Of a stretch of 64,000 nucleotides of DNA, positions 52,433-59,985 are shown one piece after another. Within the stretch, counting starts at the first letter, position 1; every line of letters starts with the position of its first letter. The position numbers and the translations under genes are program-made. Origin of the DNA: Cellulomonas sp. Leaf395 (GTDB lineage: Bacteria; Actinomycetota; Actinomycetes; Actinomycetales; Cellulomonadaceae); NCBI RefSeq assembly GCF_001424125.1, contig NZ_LMQI01000002.1:62001-126000 (forward strand), given 5' to 3'. The notes under the pieces were generated by a model. It was not told where the DNA came from, did no database searches, and worked only from the letters and a program-made list of their open reading frames with translations.

Positions 52433-55400
52433 GTGGTGCTCGAGCGCTTCTCCGACCCGACCAGGTCCTGGTTCACGGGGGCGTTCGCCGAGCCCACGAC
52501 CGCACAGCTGGGCGCGTGGACCGCGATCTCCAGCGGGGAGCACGCGCTCGTCGTCGCCCCCACCGGGTCAGGCAAGACGCTCGCCGCGTTCCTCTGGGCG
52601 CTCGACGGCCTGCTGACCGGCCAGCGGCCCGACGACCCTGTCGAGCGCTGCCGCGTCGTGTACGTCTCGCCGCTCAAGGCGCTCGCCACGGACGTCGAGC
52701 GGAACCTGCGCTCGCCGCTGGTCGGCATCCGGCAGGCGGCCACCCGGCTGGGGCTGGAGCTGCCGGACGTGACGGTCGGCATCCGCACCGGCGACACCCC
52801 GCCGAACGAGCGCCGGGCCTTCGCGACGAAGCCGCCGGACATCCTCATCACCACGCCCGAGTCGCTGTACCTGGTCCTCACGTCCGGTGCCCGGGCGGGG
52901 CTCGCGGGAGTGCGCACGGTGATCGTCGACGAGATCCACGCCGTGGCCGGGACCAAGCGCGGCGCCCACCTCGCTGTCTCGCTCGAGCGGCTCGACGCCC
53001 TGCTCGACCGCCCCGGCGGTCCCGGTCCGGCGCAGCGCATCGGGCTGTCCGCCACGGTCCGGCCCGTCGACGCGGTCGCCGCGTTCCTGGGCGGCGCACG
53101 GACCCCGGAGGACCGAGGGCGTGCCGTCACGGTCGTCCAGCCGCCGTCGACCAAGAAGATCGTGGTCGACGTCGTCGTGCCCGTGCCGGACCTGTCGGAC
53201 CTGCGCGGCACCGAGGTCACGCCCGACGACCTCGACCTGTCCGGCGCCGCCGCCGGACCGCTGCCCCGACCGTCGATCTGGCCGCACGTCGAGGAGCGCG
53301 TCGTCGACCTGGTCGCCGCGCACCGCTCCACGCTGGTGTTCACCAACTCCCGGCGCGGCGCGGAACGCCTCACCGCGCGGATGAACGAGGTCTGGGCCGA
53401 GCGCTCGGGCGAGGACGTCCCCGACCCCGCGACGCTGCGCGCGGCGGCGGTCCCTGCGCAGTCCGGCACGGCGGTCGGGATCGACACCCGGCACGCGGCG
53501 ACCATCCTGGCGCGCGCGCACCACGGGTCGATGAGCCGCGCGGAGCGGACCCGGACGGAGTCGGAGCTCAAGGCCGGGCTGCTGCCCGCCGTGGTGGCCA
53601 CCAGCTCCCTGGAGCTCGGCATCGACATGGGGGCAATCGACCTGGTGGTGCAGGTGGGGTCCCCACCGTCGGTCGCCAGCGGGCTGCAGCGCGTGGGCCG
53701 CGCCGGTCACCAGGTGGGCGCCGTGTCCCGCGGGATCGTGTTCCCGACGTTCCGGGGCGAGCTGGTGCCGGCGGCGGTCACGGCGCAGCGCATGCGGGAC
53801 GGGTCGCTCGAGGCCATGCGGATCCCGCGCAACCCGCTCGACGTGCTCGCGCAGCAGATCGTGGCGATGGTCGCCGTGGAGGACTGGTCCCTCGACGAGC
53901 TCTCGGCAGTCGTCCGGCGCGCGTCCCCGTTCTCGGGGCTCGGCGAGGCGACGCTGCGCGCGGTGCTCGACATGCTCGCGGGCCGGTACCCGAGCGAGGA
54001 GTTCGCGGAGCTGCGGCCCCGGATCGTGTGGGACCGGGTGCGCGACGTGCTCAGCGGCCGACCCGGCGCGCTGCGGCTCGCGGTGACCAGCGGCGGCACC
54101 ATCCCCGACCGCGGCCTGTTCGGCGTATTCCTGGCGGGCAGCGCCACCACCAGCGACGTGCCGGTCGACGCCGAGCGATCGGGCGGCACGGTCCGGGGCG
54201 GCAAGCGCGTCGGCGAGCTCGACGAGGAGATGGTCTACGAGTCGCGGGTCGGCGACATGTTCACGCTCGGCTCCAGCACGTGGCGCATCGACGACATCAC
54301 GCCCGACCGCGTGCTGGTGACACCCGCACCGGGCGTGCCGGGCCGGCTGCCGTTCTGGAAGGGCGACTCGCCCGGTCGGCCGGCGGAGCTGGGTCAGGCG
54401 ATGGGCGCGTGGGTGCGCGAGCTCGGCGCCCTGTCCGACGACGACGCGCGAGTGCGCGTCGAGACCGCCGGGCTGGACCCGTGGGCGGCCGACAACCTCC
54501 TGGCGTACCTGCGTGAGCAGCGCGAGGCGACCGGTGAGCTCCCGACCGACAGCGTCCTGGTGGTGGAGCGGTTCCGGGACGAGCTCGGCGACTGGCGGGT
54601 GGTCGTGCACTCCCCCTACGGGGCACGCGTGCACGCGCCGTGGGCGATCGTCATCGGCGCGCGGCTGCGCGAGCGGTACGGCGTCGACGCCGCCGCCATG
54701 CACTCGGACGACGGGATCGTCCTGCGGCTGCCGGACATGCTCGACGCCGGCGACGGCTCGATGGTCGACGATCCGTGGGCCGACTCCAGCGGACCGGCGA
54801 TCGACCTGGCGGACCTCCTGGTCGATCCCGACGAGGTGCTCGACTCGGTCAAGGCCGAGCTCGGCTCGTCGGCCATGTTCGGTGCCCGGTTCCGCGAGGC
54901 CGCGAGCCGCGCCCTGCTGCTCCCGCGCCGCCGGCCGGACCGCCGCCAGCCGCTGTGGCAGCAGCGCCAGCGGTCCGCGCAGCTGCTGTCCGTCGCGTCC
55001 GAGTACCCCGACTTCCCGATCCTGCTCGAGGCCGTCCGCGAGTGTCTCCAGGACGACTTCGACACCGAGGCGCTCACCACGCTCATGCGGGACGTCGTCG
55101 CGCGCCGGGTCCGCGTCGTCGAGGTCACCACGACCCAGCCCTCGCCCTTCGCGCAGTCCCTGCTGTTCGGCTACACGGCGCAGTTCCTCTACGACGGTGA
55201 CGCCCCGCTCGCCGAGCGTCGCGCCGCTGCCCTGACGCTCGACCCGACCCTGCTGGCCGAGCTGCTCGGCCAGGGCGGTGAGTCCCAGCTGGCCGACCTG
55301 CTCGACCCCGAGGCGGTCGTGCGCACCGAGGCAGAGCTGAGCGGACGCGCGCCCGAGCGGCAGGCCGGCACGCTCGAGCAGCTGGCCGACGCCGTGCGGC

Positions 55401-57310
55401 GGCACGGTCCGCTCACCGTGTCGGAGGTCGCCGAGCGGACGAAGCCCGAGGCGCGCGACCAGGTCCCGGGCTGGCTGGTCGAGCTCGAGAGTGCGCGTCG
55501 TCTGATCCGCATCCGGCTGGGCGGGGTGCTGCCCGAGCGTGCGGAGCAGTGGGCGGCGATCGAGGATGCCGGTCGGCTGCGGGACGCGCTGGGTGTCGCG
55601 CTGCCCGTCGGCGTGCCCGAGGTGTTCACCGAGGTCGTGCCGGATCCCGTGGGCGATCTCCTGCGCCGGTACGCCCGGACGCACGGGCCGTTCACGGCCG
55701 CCCAGGCCGCTGCACGCTACGGCTGGGGGGTCGCCGTCGTGACGGAGACCCTGCGCCGGCTCGAGGGCCGTGGCGTGCTCGTGCAGGGTCGGCTGCGCCC
55801 GGACGTGCTCGGAGGCACCGGCGACGAGTTCTGCGACGCCGATGTGCTGCGGACGCTGCGCCGCCGGTCGCTCGCCGCGCTGCGGGCCGAGGTGGAGCCG
55901 GTCGATCCGCAGGCGCTCGGCGTCTTCCTGCCGCGCTGGCAGGGTGTGCAGCCCGTCGGTCGGACGGGGCGGACCTCCGCGACCGGCACCCTGCGCGGTG
56001 TGGACGGCGTCGCGCGGGTGGTCGAGCAGCTGGCCGGGGCCGTCATGCCGGCGTCGGCGCTCGAGACCCATGTCCTGCCCGCCCGCGTCATCGACTACAG
56101 CCCCGCGATGCTCGACGAGCTGACCTCCGCGGGTGAGGTGGTCTGGGCGGGGCACGGAGCGCTCGCCGGGCACGATGGGCTGGTCTCGATGCACCCCACC
56201 GCAGTCGCAGACCTCACGCTTAGGGCCGCTGAGGCGGCCCCGGACACACCGCTGCACGACGCCCTGCTGGAGGCGCTCGGCGGTGGCGGCGCCTGGTTCC
56301 TCGGCGCACTCACGGAACGGGTCCGCGAGCTGCGCCCGGACGACGCCTCGCCGAGCCAGGCGGACGTGTCCGCCGCCGTGTGGGACCTCGTCTGGACCGG
56401 GCACGTGACGAACGACGGGCTCGCCCCGCTGCGCGCGTGGCTGGGCAGCGGGAGCACGGCACACCGGACGCGCGCCGCCGCGCCACGCGGCCGTGCCCTG
56501 CGCCCGCGGCTCGGCCTGCGCGCCGCCGTCCAGCTGGCCGGGGACCCGAGGAGCCGCGCGACAGCGCTGGGACGAGGGCTGAACGGTGCCGCGAGCGGCG
56601 GGCGGTGGTCGTTGCTGCCCGGACGCGAGCCGGACCCGACGCTGCGCGCGCACGCGCTGGCCGCCCAGCTACTGGACCGGCACGGGATCCTCACCCGGGC
56701 CGTCGCTCCTGCGGAGGGCATCGGCGCCCGGTTCACCGACGTGTACCGCGTGCTGTCCGCGCTGGAGCAGGGTGGGCAGGTCCGGCGCGGCTACTTCGTG
56801 GAACGCCTCGGCGGCTCGCAGTTCGCGCTGCCGGGCGCGGTCGACCGGCTGCGCGTCGACGCCCAGGTGGTCGAGCGGTCCGCCGACCAGGACGGGCCGA
56901 CCGACCTCCAGGTCGTCGTCCTCGCCGCGACCGACCCCGCCAACCCCTATGGCGCGTCACTGCCGTGGCCGGTCGCGGGCCCCGACCCGACGGACGCCGG
57001 AGCGGGGCGGCACCGGCCCGGCCGGAAGGCCGGCGCCCTGGTGGTGCTCGTCGACGGCGCGCTGGTCCTGTACCTGGAACGCGGCGGGCGGACCGTCCTG
57101 TCGTTCACCGCCGACGACTCCGTCCTGGCGGCGGCCGCGGACGGGCTCGCGACGACCGCCCGCACCCGCCACACCGGCCGCCTCACGATCCAGCGCGTCG
57201 ACGGGGTCGAGGTCCTCGCCGGAGCCCTGCACGGCGCGCTCGGGCAGGCGTTCGTGGCAGCCGGGTTCGCGGCGACGCCCCGAGGCCTGCGCCTGCGGGG
57301 TCAGTCGTGA
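52433..57310 (+). CDS. lhr: Lhr-family ATP-dependent DNA helicase
   Basis: 1625 aa, the long form of the Lhr repair helicase, a 3'-to-5' translocase on single-stranded DNA. Walker A VVAPTGSGKTLAAFLWAL near residue 42, DExH as IVDEIHAVAGTKRGAHLAVSLERL near 165, motif III GLSATVRP, and LELGIDMGAIDLVVQVGSPPSVASGLQRVGRAGHQ for motifs V-VI (in outline). The winged-helix and beta-barrel Lhr core reaches to about 850, and the long C-terminal domain is kept. GTG 52433 is chosen from the leaderless promoter; GTG 52436 is adjacent. The nei2 gene follows after 6 bp. Confidence 0.92.
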   Translation: MVLERFSDPTRSWFTGAFAEPTTAQLGAWTAISSGEHALVVAPTGSGKTLAAFLWALDGLLTGQRPDDPVERCRVVYVSPLKALATDVERNLRSPLVGIRQAATRLGLELPDVTVGIRTGDTPPNERRAFATKPPDILITTPESLYLVLTSGARAGLAGVRTVIVDEIHAVAGTKRGAHLAVSLERLDALLDRPGGPGPAQRIGLSATVRPVDAVAAFLGGARTPEDRGRAVTVVQPPSTKKIVVDVVVPVPDLSDLRGTEVTPDDLDLSGAAAGPLPRPSIWPHVEERVVDLVAAHRSTLVFTNSRRGAERLTARMNEVWAERSGEDVPDPATLRAAAVPAQSGTAVGIDTRHAATILARAHHGSMSRAERTRTESELKAGLLPAVVATSSLELGIDMGAIDLVVQVGSPPSVASGLQRVGRAGHQVGAVSRGIVFPTFRGELVPAAVTAQRMRDGSLEAMRIPRNPLDVLAQQIVAMVAVEDWSLDELSAVVRRASPFSGLGEATLRAVLDMLAGRYPSEEFAELRPRIVWDRVRDVLSGRPGALRLAVTSGGTIPDRGLFGVFLAGSATTSDVPVDAERSGGTVRGGKRVGELDEEMVYESRVGDMFTLGSSTWRIDDITPDRVLVTPAPGVPGRLPFWKGDSPGRPAELGQAMGAWVRELGALSDDDARVRVETAGLDPWAADNLLAYLREQREATGELPTDSVLVVERFRDELGDWRVVVHSPYGARVHAPWAIVIGARLRERYGVDAAAMHSDDGIVLRLPDMLDAGDGSMVDDPWADSSGPAIDLADLLVDPDEVLDSVKAELGSSAMFGARFREAASRALLLPRRRPDRRQPLWQQRQRSAQLLSVASEYPDFPILLEAVRECLQDDFDTEALTTLMRDVVARRVRVVEVTTTQPSPFAQSLLFGYTAQFLYDGDAPLAERRAAALTLDPTLLAELLGQGGESQLADLLDPEAVVRTEAELSGRAPERQAGTLEQLADAVRRHGPLTVSEVAERTKPEARDQVPGWLVELESARRLIRIRLGGVLPERAEQWAAIEDAGRLRDALGVALPVGVPEVFTEVVPDPVGDLLRRYARTHGPFTAAQAAARYGWGVAVVTETLRRLEGRGVLVQGRLRPDVLGGTGDEFCDADVLRTLRRRSLAALRAEVEPVDPQALGVFLPRWQGVQPVGRTGRTSATGTLRGVDGVARVVEQLAGAVMPASALETHVLPARVIDYSPAMLDELTSAGEVVWAGHGALAGHDGLVSMHPTAVADLTLRAAEAAPDTPLHDALLEALGGGGAWFLGALTERVRELRPDDASPSQADVSAAVWDLVWTGHVTNDGLAPLRAWLGSGSTAHRTRAAAPRGRALRPRLGLRAAVQLAGDPRSRATALGRGLNGAASGGRWSLLPGREPDPTLRAHALAAQLLDRHGILTRAVAPAEGIGARFTDVYRVLSALEQGGQVRRGYFVERLGGSQFALPGAVDRLRVDAQVVERSADQDGPTDLQVVVLAATDPANPYGASLPWPVAGPDPTDAGAGRHRPGRKAGALVVLVDGALVLYLERGGRTVLSFTADDSVLAAAADGLATTARTRHTGRLTIQRVDGVEVLAGALHGALGQAFVAAGFAATPRGLRLRGQS

Positions 57311-57316
57311 GCGCGC

Positions 57317-58084
57317 GTGCCTGAAGGGGACGTCCTGCGCCGGACCGCCGACCGGTTCGAGCTGGCGATCGGCGGACGGGTGTTGGTCCGCTCCGACCTG
57401 CGCTGGCCGACCGCCGCGACAGTCGACCTGGTCGGTCGCACGGTGCTGGAGACACGGTCCTACGGCAAGCACCTGCTCACGCGGTTCGACGACGGTCGCA
57501 CCCTGCACACCCACCTGCGCATGGAGGGGTACTGGCGGATCGCGCGCACGGGGTCACCGGAGTCGGCCGCCCGCTCACCGCAGGTCCGTGCCGTCCTGGC
57601 GACCGCGGAGTGGACGACGGTCGGGTACCACCTGGGCATGCTCGACGTGGTGCGCACCCGCGACGAGCACTCCCTCATCGGCCACCTCGGGCCGGACCTG
57701 CTCGGCGAGACCGTCGACCTCGACGACGCGCTGCGACGCTGGACCGCTCGCGGGTCGACGCCGGTCGCGGAGGTGCTGCTCGACCAGACGGTCGTCGCGG
57801 GCATCGGCACCATCTTCGCGGCGGAGTCGTTGTTCGCGGAGCGGCTGTGGCCGTGGACGCCCGCCGACCACGTCGCGGACCCCGCGCAGCTGCTGGGGGT
57901 CGCGCGCCGGCAGCTCCAGCGGTCGGTCGCCGAGGGGAGGCCGCCCGGGCACGTGCACGGTCGGCTGCGTCAACCGTGCCACCGGTGCGGGACCCGGATC
58001 GCGGTCGGCCAGGCCCGCAAGCCGCCGATGGAGCGGCCGATCTTCTACTGCCCCCGCTGCCAGCAGGAGCCGACAGGCCTGTGA
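57317..58084 (+). CDS. nei2: Nei2-type formamidopyrimidine/endonuclease VIII-like DNA glycosylase
   Basis: 255 aa bifunctional base-excision glycosylase for oxidised bases. Catalytic N terminus after Met removal is PEGD (Pro1, Glu2), the Nei2-type variant of PEGP; helix-two-turn-helix region LLDQTVVAGIGTIFAAESLFAERLWPWTPA (in part) follows, and a zinc finger CHRCGTRIAVGQ...FYCPRCQQ closes the protein. The GTG at 57317 lies 6 bp after the lhr stop, so it shares the damage-type promoter. The lhr-nei pair is also adjacent in mycobacteria. Confidence 0.92.
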   Translation: MPEGDVLRRTADRFELAIGGRVLVRSDLRWPTAATVDLVGRTVLETRSYGKHLLTRFDDGRTLHTHLRMEGYWRIARTGSPESAARSPQVRAVLATAEWTTVGYHLGMLDVVRTRDEHSLIGHLGPDLLGETVDLDDALRRWTARGSTPVAEVLLDQTVVAGIGTIFAAESLFAERLWPWTPADHVADPAQLLGVARRQLQRSVAEGRPPGHVHGRLRQPCHRCGTRIAVGQARKPPMERPIFYCPRCQQEPTGL

Positions 58085-58101
58085 GCCGCCGGACATGGCA
58101 A

Positions 58102-58129
58102 CGGTCCGCGGACAGGAGTCCACGGACCG
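58102..58129. terminator. Terminator hairpin after nei2
   Basis: 12-bp stem with one mismatch: 58102-58113 with 58118-58129, loop AGGA. It lies 18 bp after the nei2 stop codon. Confidence 0.7.
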
Positions 58130-58221
58130 CGCAGGAGACGTGCGGACATCGCTGCCCGTCGTCACGGGCGCTGGACAGCGACCCGTCAACCGGGACGGAT
58201 GCGTCCGTCCGGTCAGTTCGA

Positions 58222-58238
58222 GGATGGCCGAGCCATCC
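58222..58238 (-). terminator. Short hairpin just after clgR
   Basis: GGATGGC-N3-GCCATCC, a 7-bp stem that starts 2 bp beyond the clgR stop codon. The 156 bp between nei2 and clgR hold this and the nei2 terminator and no gene. Confidence 0.5.
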
Positions 58239-58240
58239 GA

Positions 58241-58582
58241 TCAGCCGATGGCGGCGAGCTCCGACCGCGACCGCGCCCATCCGGAGTCGGCGGCACCGGC
58301 CACCGACGCCGCGAGGTCCGCGGGCACCGTATCGGGGATCAGCAGACCCTCGGCGACAGCGACGCGGTCACTGACCTCGCGCAGGACGAGCGACATCGGG
58401 ACGTCGAGCGCCTCGCAGATGCTGTTGAGCAGCTCCGACGACGCTTCCTTCTGACCCCGCTCCACCTCGCTCAGGTACCCGAGCGAGACACGGGCTGCCG
58501 ACGACACCTCACGCAGGGTGCGCCCCTGGCGCTGTCGCGCGTCCCGCAGCACATCGCCGATCTCTCGACGGAGTACAACCAT
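58241..58582 (-). CDS. clgR: XRE-type regulator ClgR
   Basis: 113 aa. One Cro/C1-type helix-turn-helix ([49 protein letters not shown], residues about 4-50, in outline) and a short C-terminal region. It matches ClgR, activator of clp protease and related genes in corynebacteria, streptomycetes and mycobacteria, where it also neighbours pgsA and ftsK. GAGGGGGAG lies about 7 nt before the ATG at 58582. The C terminus SELAAIG contains a Leu-Ala-Ala stretch like the ClpP-degron of other ClgR proteins, but two residues from the end. Confidence 0.85.
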   Translation of the reverse strand: MVVLRREIGDVLRDARQRQGRTLREVSSAARVSLGYLSEVERGQKEASSELLNSICEALDVPMSLVLREVSDRVAVAEGLLIPDTVPADLAASVAGAADSGWARSRSELAAIG

Positions 58583-58668
58583 TCGGGCTCCCCCTCTCGC
58601 GTCACGTGCCACATCCACTCCGGGAGCCGGAGTCCGTCGCGGACCCGAAACCTCGGAACCCTTCACCG

Positions 58669-58693
58669 CTCCCGGCTGTCCCTTAGCCGGGAG
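58669..58693 (-). promoter_or_regulatory. Inverted repeat at the predicted 5' end of clgR mRNA
   Basis: CTCCCGGCT (58669-58677), 7 nt, AGCCGGGAG (58685-58693): perfect 9-bp arms. The predicted transcription start is near 58693, so the RNA would begin with this stem. It could stabilise the mRNA or be an operator. Confidence 0.45.
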
Positions 58694-58699
58694 GATTCC

Positions 58700-58721
58700 A
58701 CCGTACCTTGCACCGCCGACA
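58700..58721 (-). promoter_or_regulatory. Candidate clgR promoter resembling the PafBC/RecA-NDp type
   Basis: On the minus strand TGTCGGCG (58721-58714), 8 bp, TACGGT (58705-58700): one mismatch in the upstream motif (C for T), correct spacing and a good -10. It gives a leader of about 110 nt. Confidence 0.5.
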
Positions 58722-58834
58722 CGCGAAGGCATGCGTCGTGCCGGAGGTCGAGTGCTCATCACGGTCGTTCCAACGACGTGACCGCTCAGAGTGTTCCCGC
58801 CCGCGGGGCGCTCCACCTACACCTGGCGGCAGAT

Positions 58835-59308
58835 TCACCCCGGTCGACCCAGGATCTCCACCGCCAGCGCCAGGACCGCCTCCACCGATCGCGCGCGGAC
58901 CTGCGCCCGGTCTCCCGCGAGCAGCAGCGACCGCACTGTCGTGCCGTCCGGTGTGCACACCGCGACGTGCACGGTGCCGGGCGGCTGCCCGTCCTGCGGG
59001 TCCGGACCGGCCACCCCCGTCGTCGCGAGCCCGACGTCCGCTCCCAGCCGCGCCCGGACGCCGCGCGCCATCGCTCCGGCGACGTCGGGATCGACCGCTC
59101 CTCGTTCGTCGAGCAGCGCACGGTCCACGTCGAGCAGCGTCGCCTTGAGGTCGGTGGCATAAGCGACAACGGCGCCCCGCAGGACGTTCGACGCCCCCGG
59201 CACGTCGACCAGGGTGGCCGAGACGAGACCTCCGGTCAGCGACTCGGCGACAGCCAGCGACCAGCCGCGAGACCCGAGAGCCGCGAGAAGGTCCGACGCG
59301 AGCGGCAC
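58835..59308 (-). CDS. cinA: CinA C-terminal domain protein (nicotinamide-nucleotide amidase-like)
   Basis: 157 aa. Stand-alone CinA amidase domain (PncC type) that deamidates NMN to nicotinate mononucleotide. VAESLTGGLVSATLVDVPGAS with the catalytic Ser, VVAYATDLKATLL and GLATTGVAGPDPQDGQPPGTVHVAV are the family motifs. The N-terminal MoeA-like domain of full-length CinA is absent, as in many actinobacteria. The GTG at 59308 lies 1 nt after the pgsA stop codon, indicating coupled translation. The 252 bp downstream to clgR contain the clgR promoter region and no gene. Confidence 0.9.
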   Translation of the reverse strand: MPLASDLLAALGSRGWSLAVAESLTGGLVSATLVDVPGASNVLRGAVVAYATDLKATLLDVDRALLDERGAVDPDVAGAMARGVRARLGADVGLATTGVAGPDPQDGQPPGTVHVAVCTPDGTTVRSLLLAGDRAQVRARSVEAVLALAVEILGRPG

Positions 59309-59309
59309 G

Positions 59310-59903
59310 TCACAGCCCGGCGGCGGGTGGCCGGCTGGCCTCACGCCGGATCTTCAGGCCGGTCCGGGCGTAGTCGAGGCCGGTCACCACCGTCACCACC
59401 AAGGCGGCGCCCATGAAGATCATCGCGACGACCGAGACTAACGCGGGAAGCGCGTCGAGCGGGAGGAGGTAGAGGCCGATCGCCACCGACTGCAGCACGG
59501 TCTTCAGCTTGCCGCCTCGGGAGGCGGGGAGCACCACGTAGCGCAGGAGGAAGAACCGCATCGCCGTGATGCCGAGCTCGCGCACGAGGATGATCACGGT
59601 CACCCACCACGGCAGGTCACCCAGCCACGACAGGAGGACCAGGGCGGTGCCGATGAGGACCTTGTCGGCGATGGGGTCCAGCATCTTGCCGAGGTCGGTG
59701 ACCTGGCCCGAACGGCGGGCGAGCCAGCCGTCGAGTCGATCCGTCGCGGCAGCGACCACGAAGAGCGCCGTCGCGATCAGTCGACCGGTCGTGGTGTGCC
59801 CGCCGTCGGCGAGGAGAGCCCAGGCGAAGAACGGCACCAGCGCGATGCGCAGCACCGTGACCACGTTCGCCAGGTTCCAGGCGGAGGGGACGGCGTCGAC
59901 CAC
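59310..59903 (-). CDS. pgsA: CDP-diacylglycerol--glycerol-3-phosphate 3-phosphatidyltransferase
   Basis: 197 aa integral membrane enzyme making phosphatidylglycerol phosphate. The CDP-alcohol phosphotransferase motif is complete: DRLDGWLARRSGQVTDLGKMLDPIADK (DGxxAR-x8-GxxxDxxxD, about residues 58-82). Five or six membrane helices flank it. The GTG at 59903 lies 6 nt after a TAGGCT -10, so it is probably leaderless. It heads the pgsA-cinA pair. Mycobacteria have pgsA3 at the same position between ftsK and clgR. Confidence 0.92.
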   Translation of the reverse strand: MVDAVPSAWNLANVVTVLRIALVPFFAWALLADGGHTTTGRLIATALFVVAAATDRLDGWLARRSGQVTDLGKMLDPIADKVLIGTALVLLSWLGDLPWWVTVIILVRELGITAMRFFLLRYVVLPASRGGKLKTVLQSVAIGLYLLPLDALPALVSVVAMIFMGAALVVTVVTGLDYARTGLKIRREASRPPAAGL

Positions 59904-59909
59904 CCGGAC

Positions 59910-59915
59910 AGCCTA
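59910..59915 (-). promoter_or_regulatory. Leaderless-type -10 for pgsA
   Basis: TAGGCT-gtccgg-GTG on the minus strand; no ribosome-binding site is present. Confidence 0.5.
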
Positions 59916-59940
59916 GAGGGGCGCGCGAGATGCCCCGACC

Positions 59941-59965
59941 CACGCCGTCCGCGCCGGACGGCGTG
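59941..59965 (-). terminator. Terminator hairpin after the GGDEF-EAL gene
   Basis: Perfect 11-bp stem CACGCCGTCCG / CGGACGGCGTG with a 3-nt loop, 20 bp downstream of the stop codon; it separates the gene from the pgsA promoter. Confidence 0.75.
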
Positions 59966-59985
59966 CGCCCGTCGTCGTCCCCTCG

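Noticed and set aside
52568..56653. A 1361-codon open frame on the minus strand opposite lhr
   Set aside because: It is a product of high third-position GC in lhr; the translation is Arg/His/Gly-rich, matches no domain and lies fully antisense to a clear helicase.
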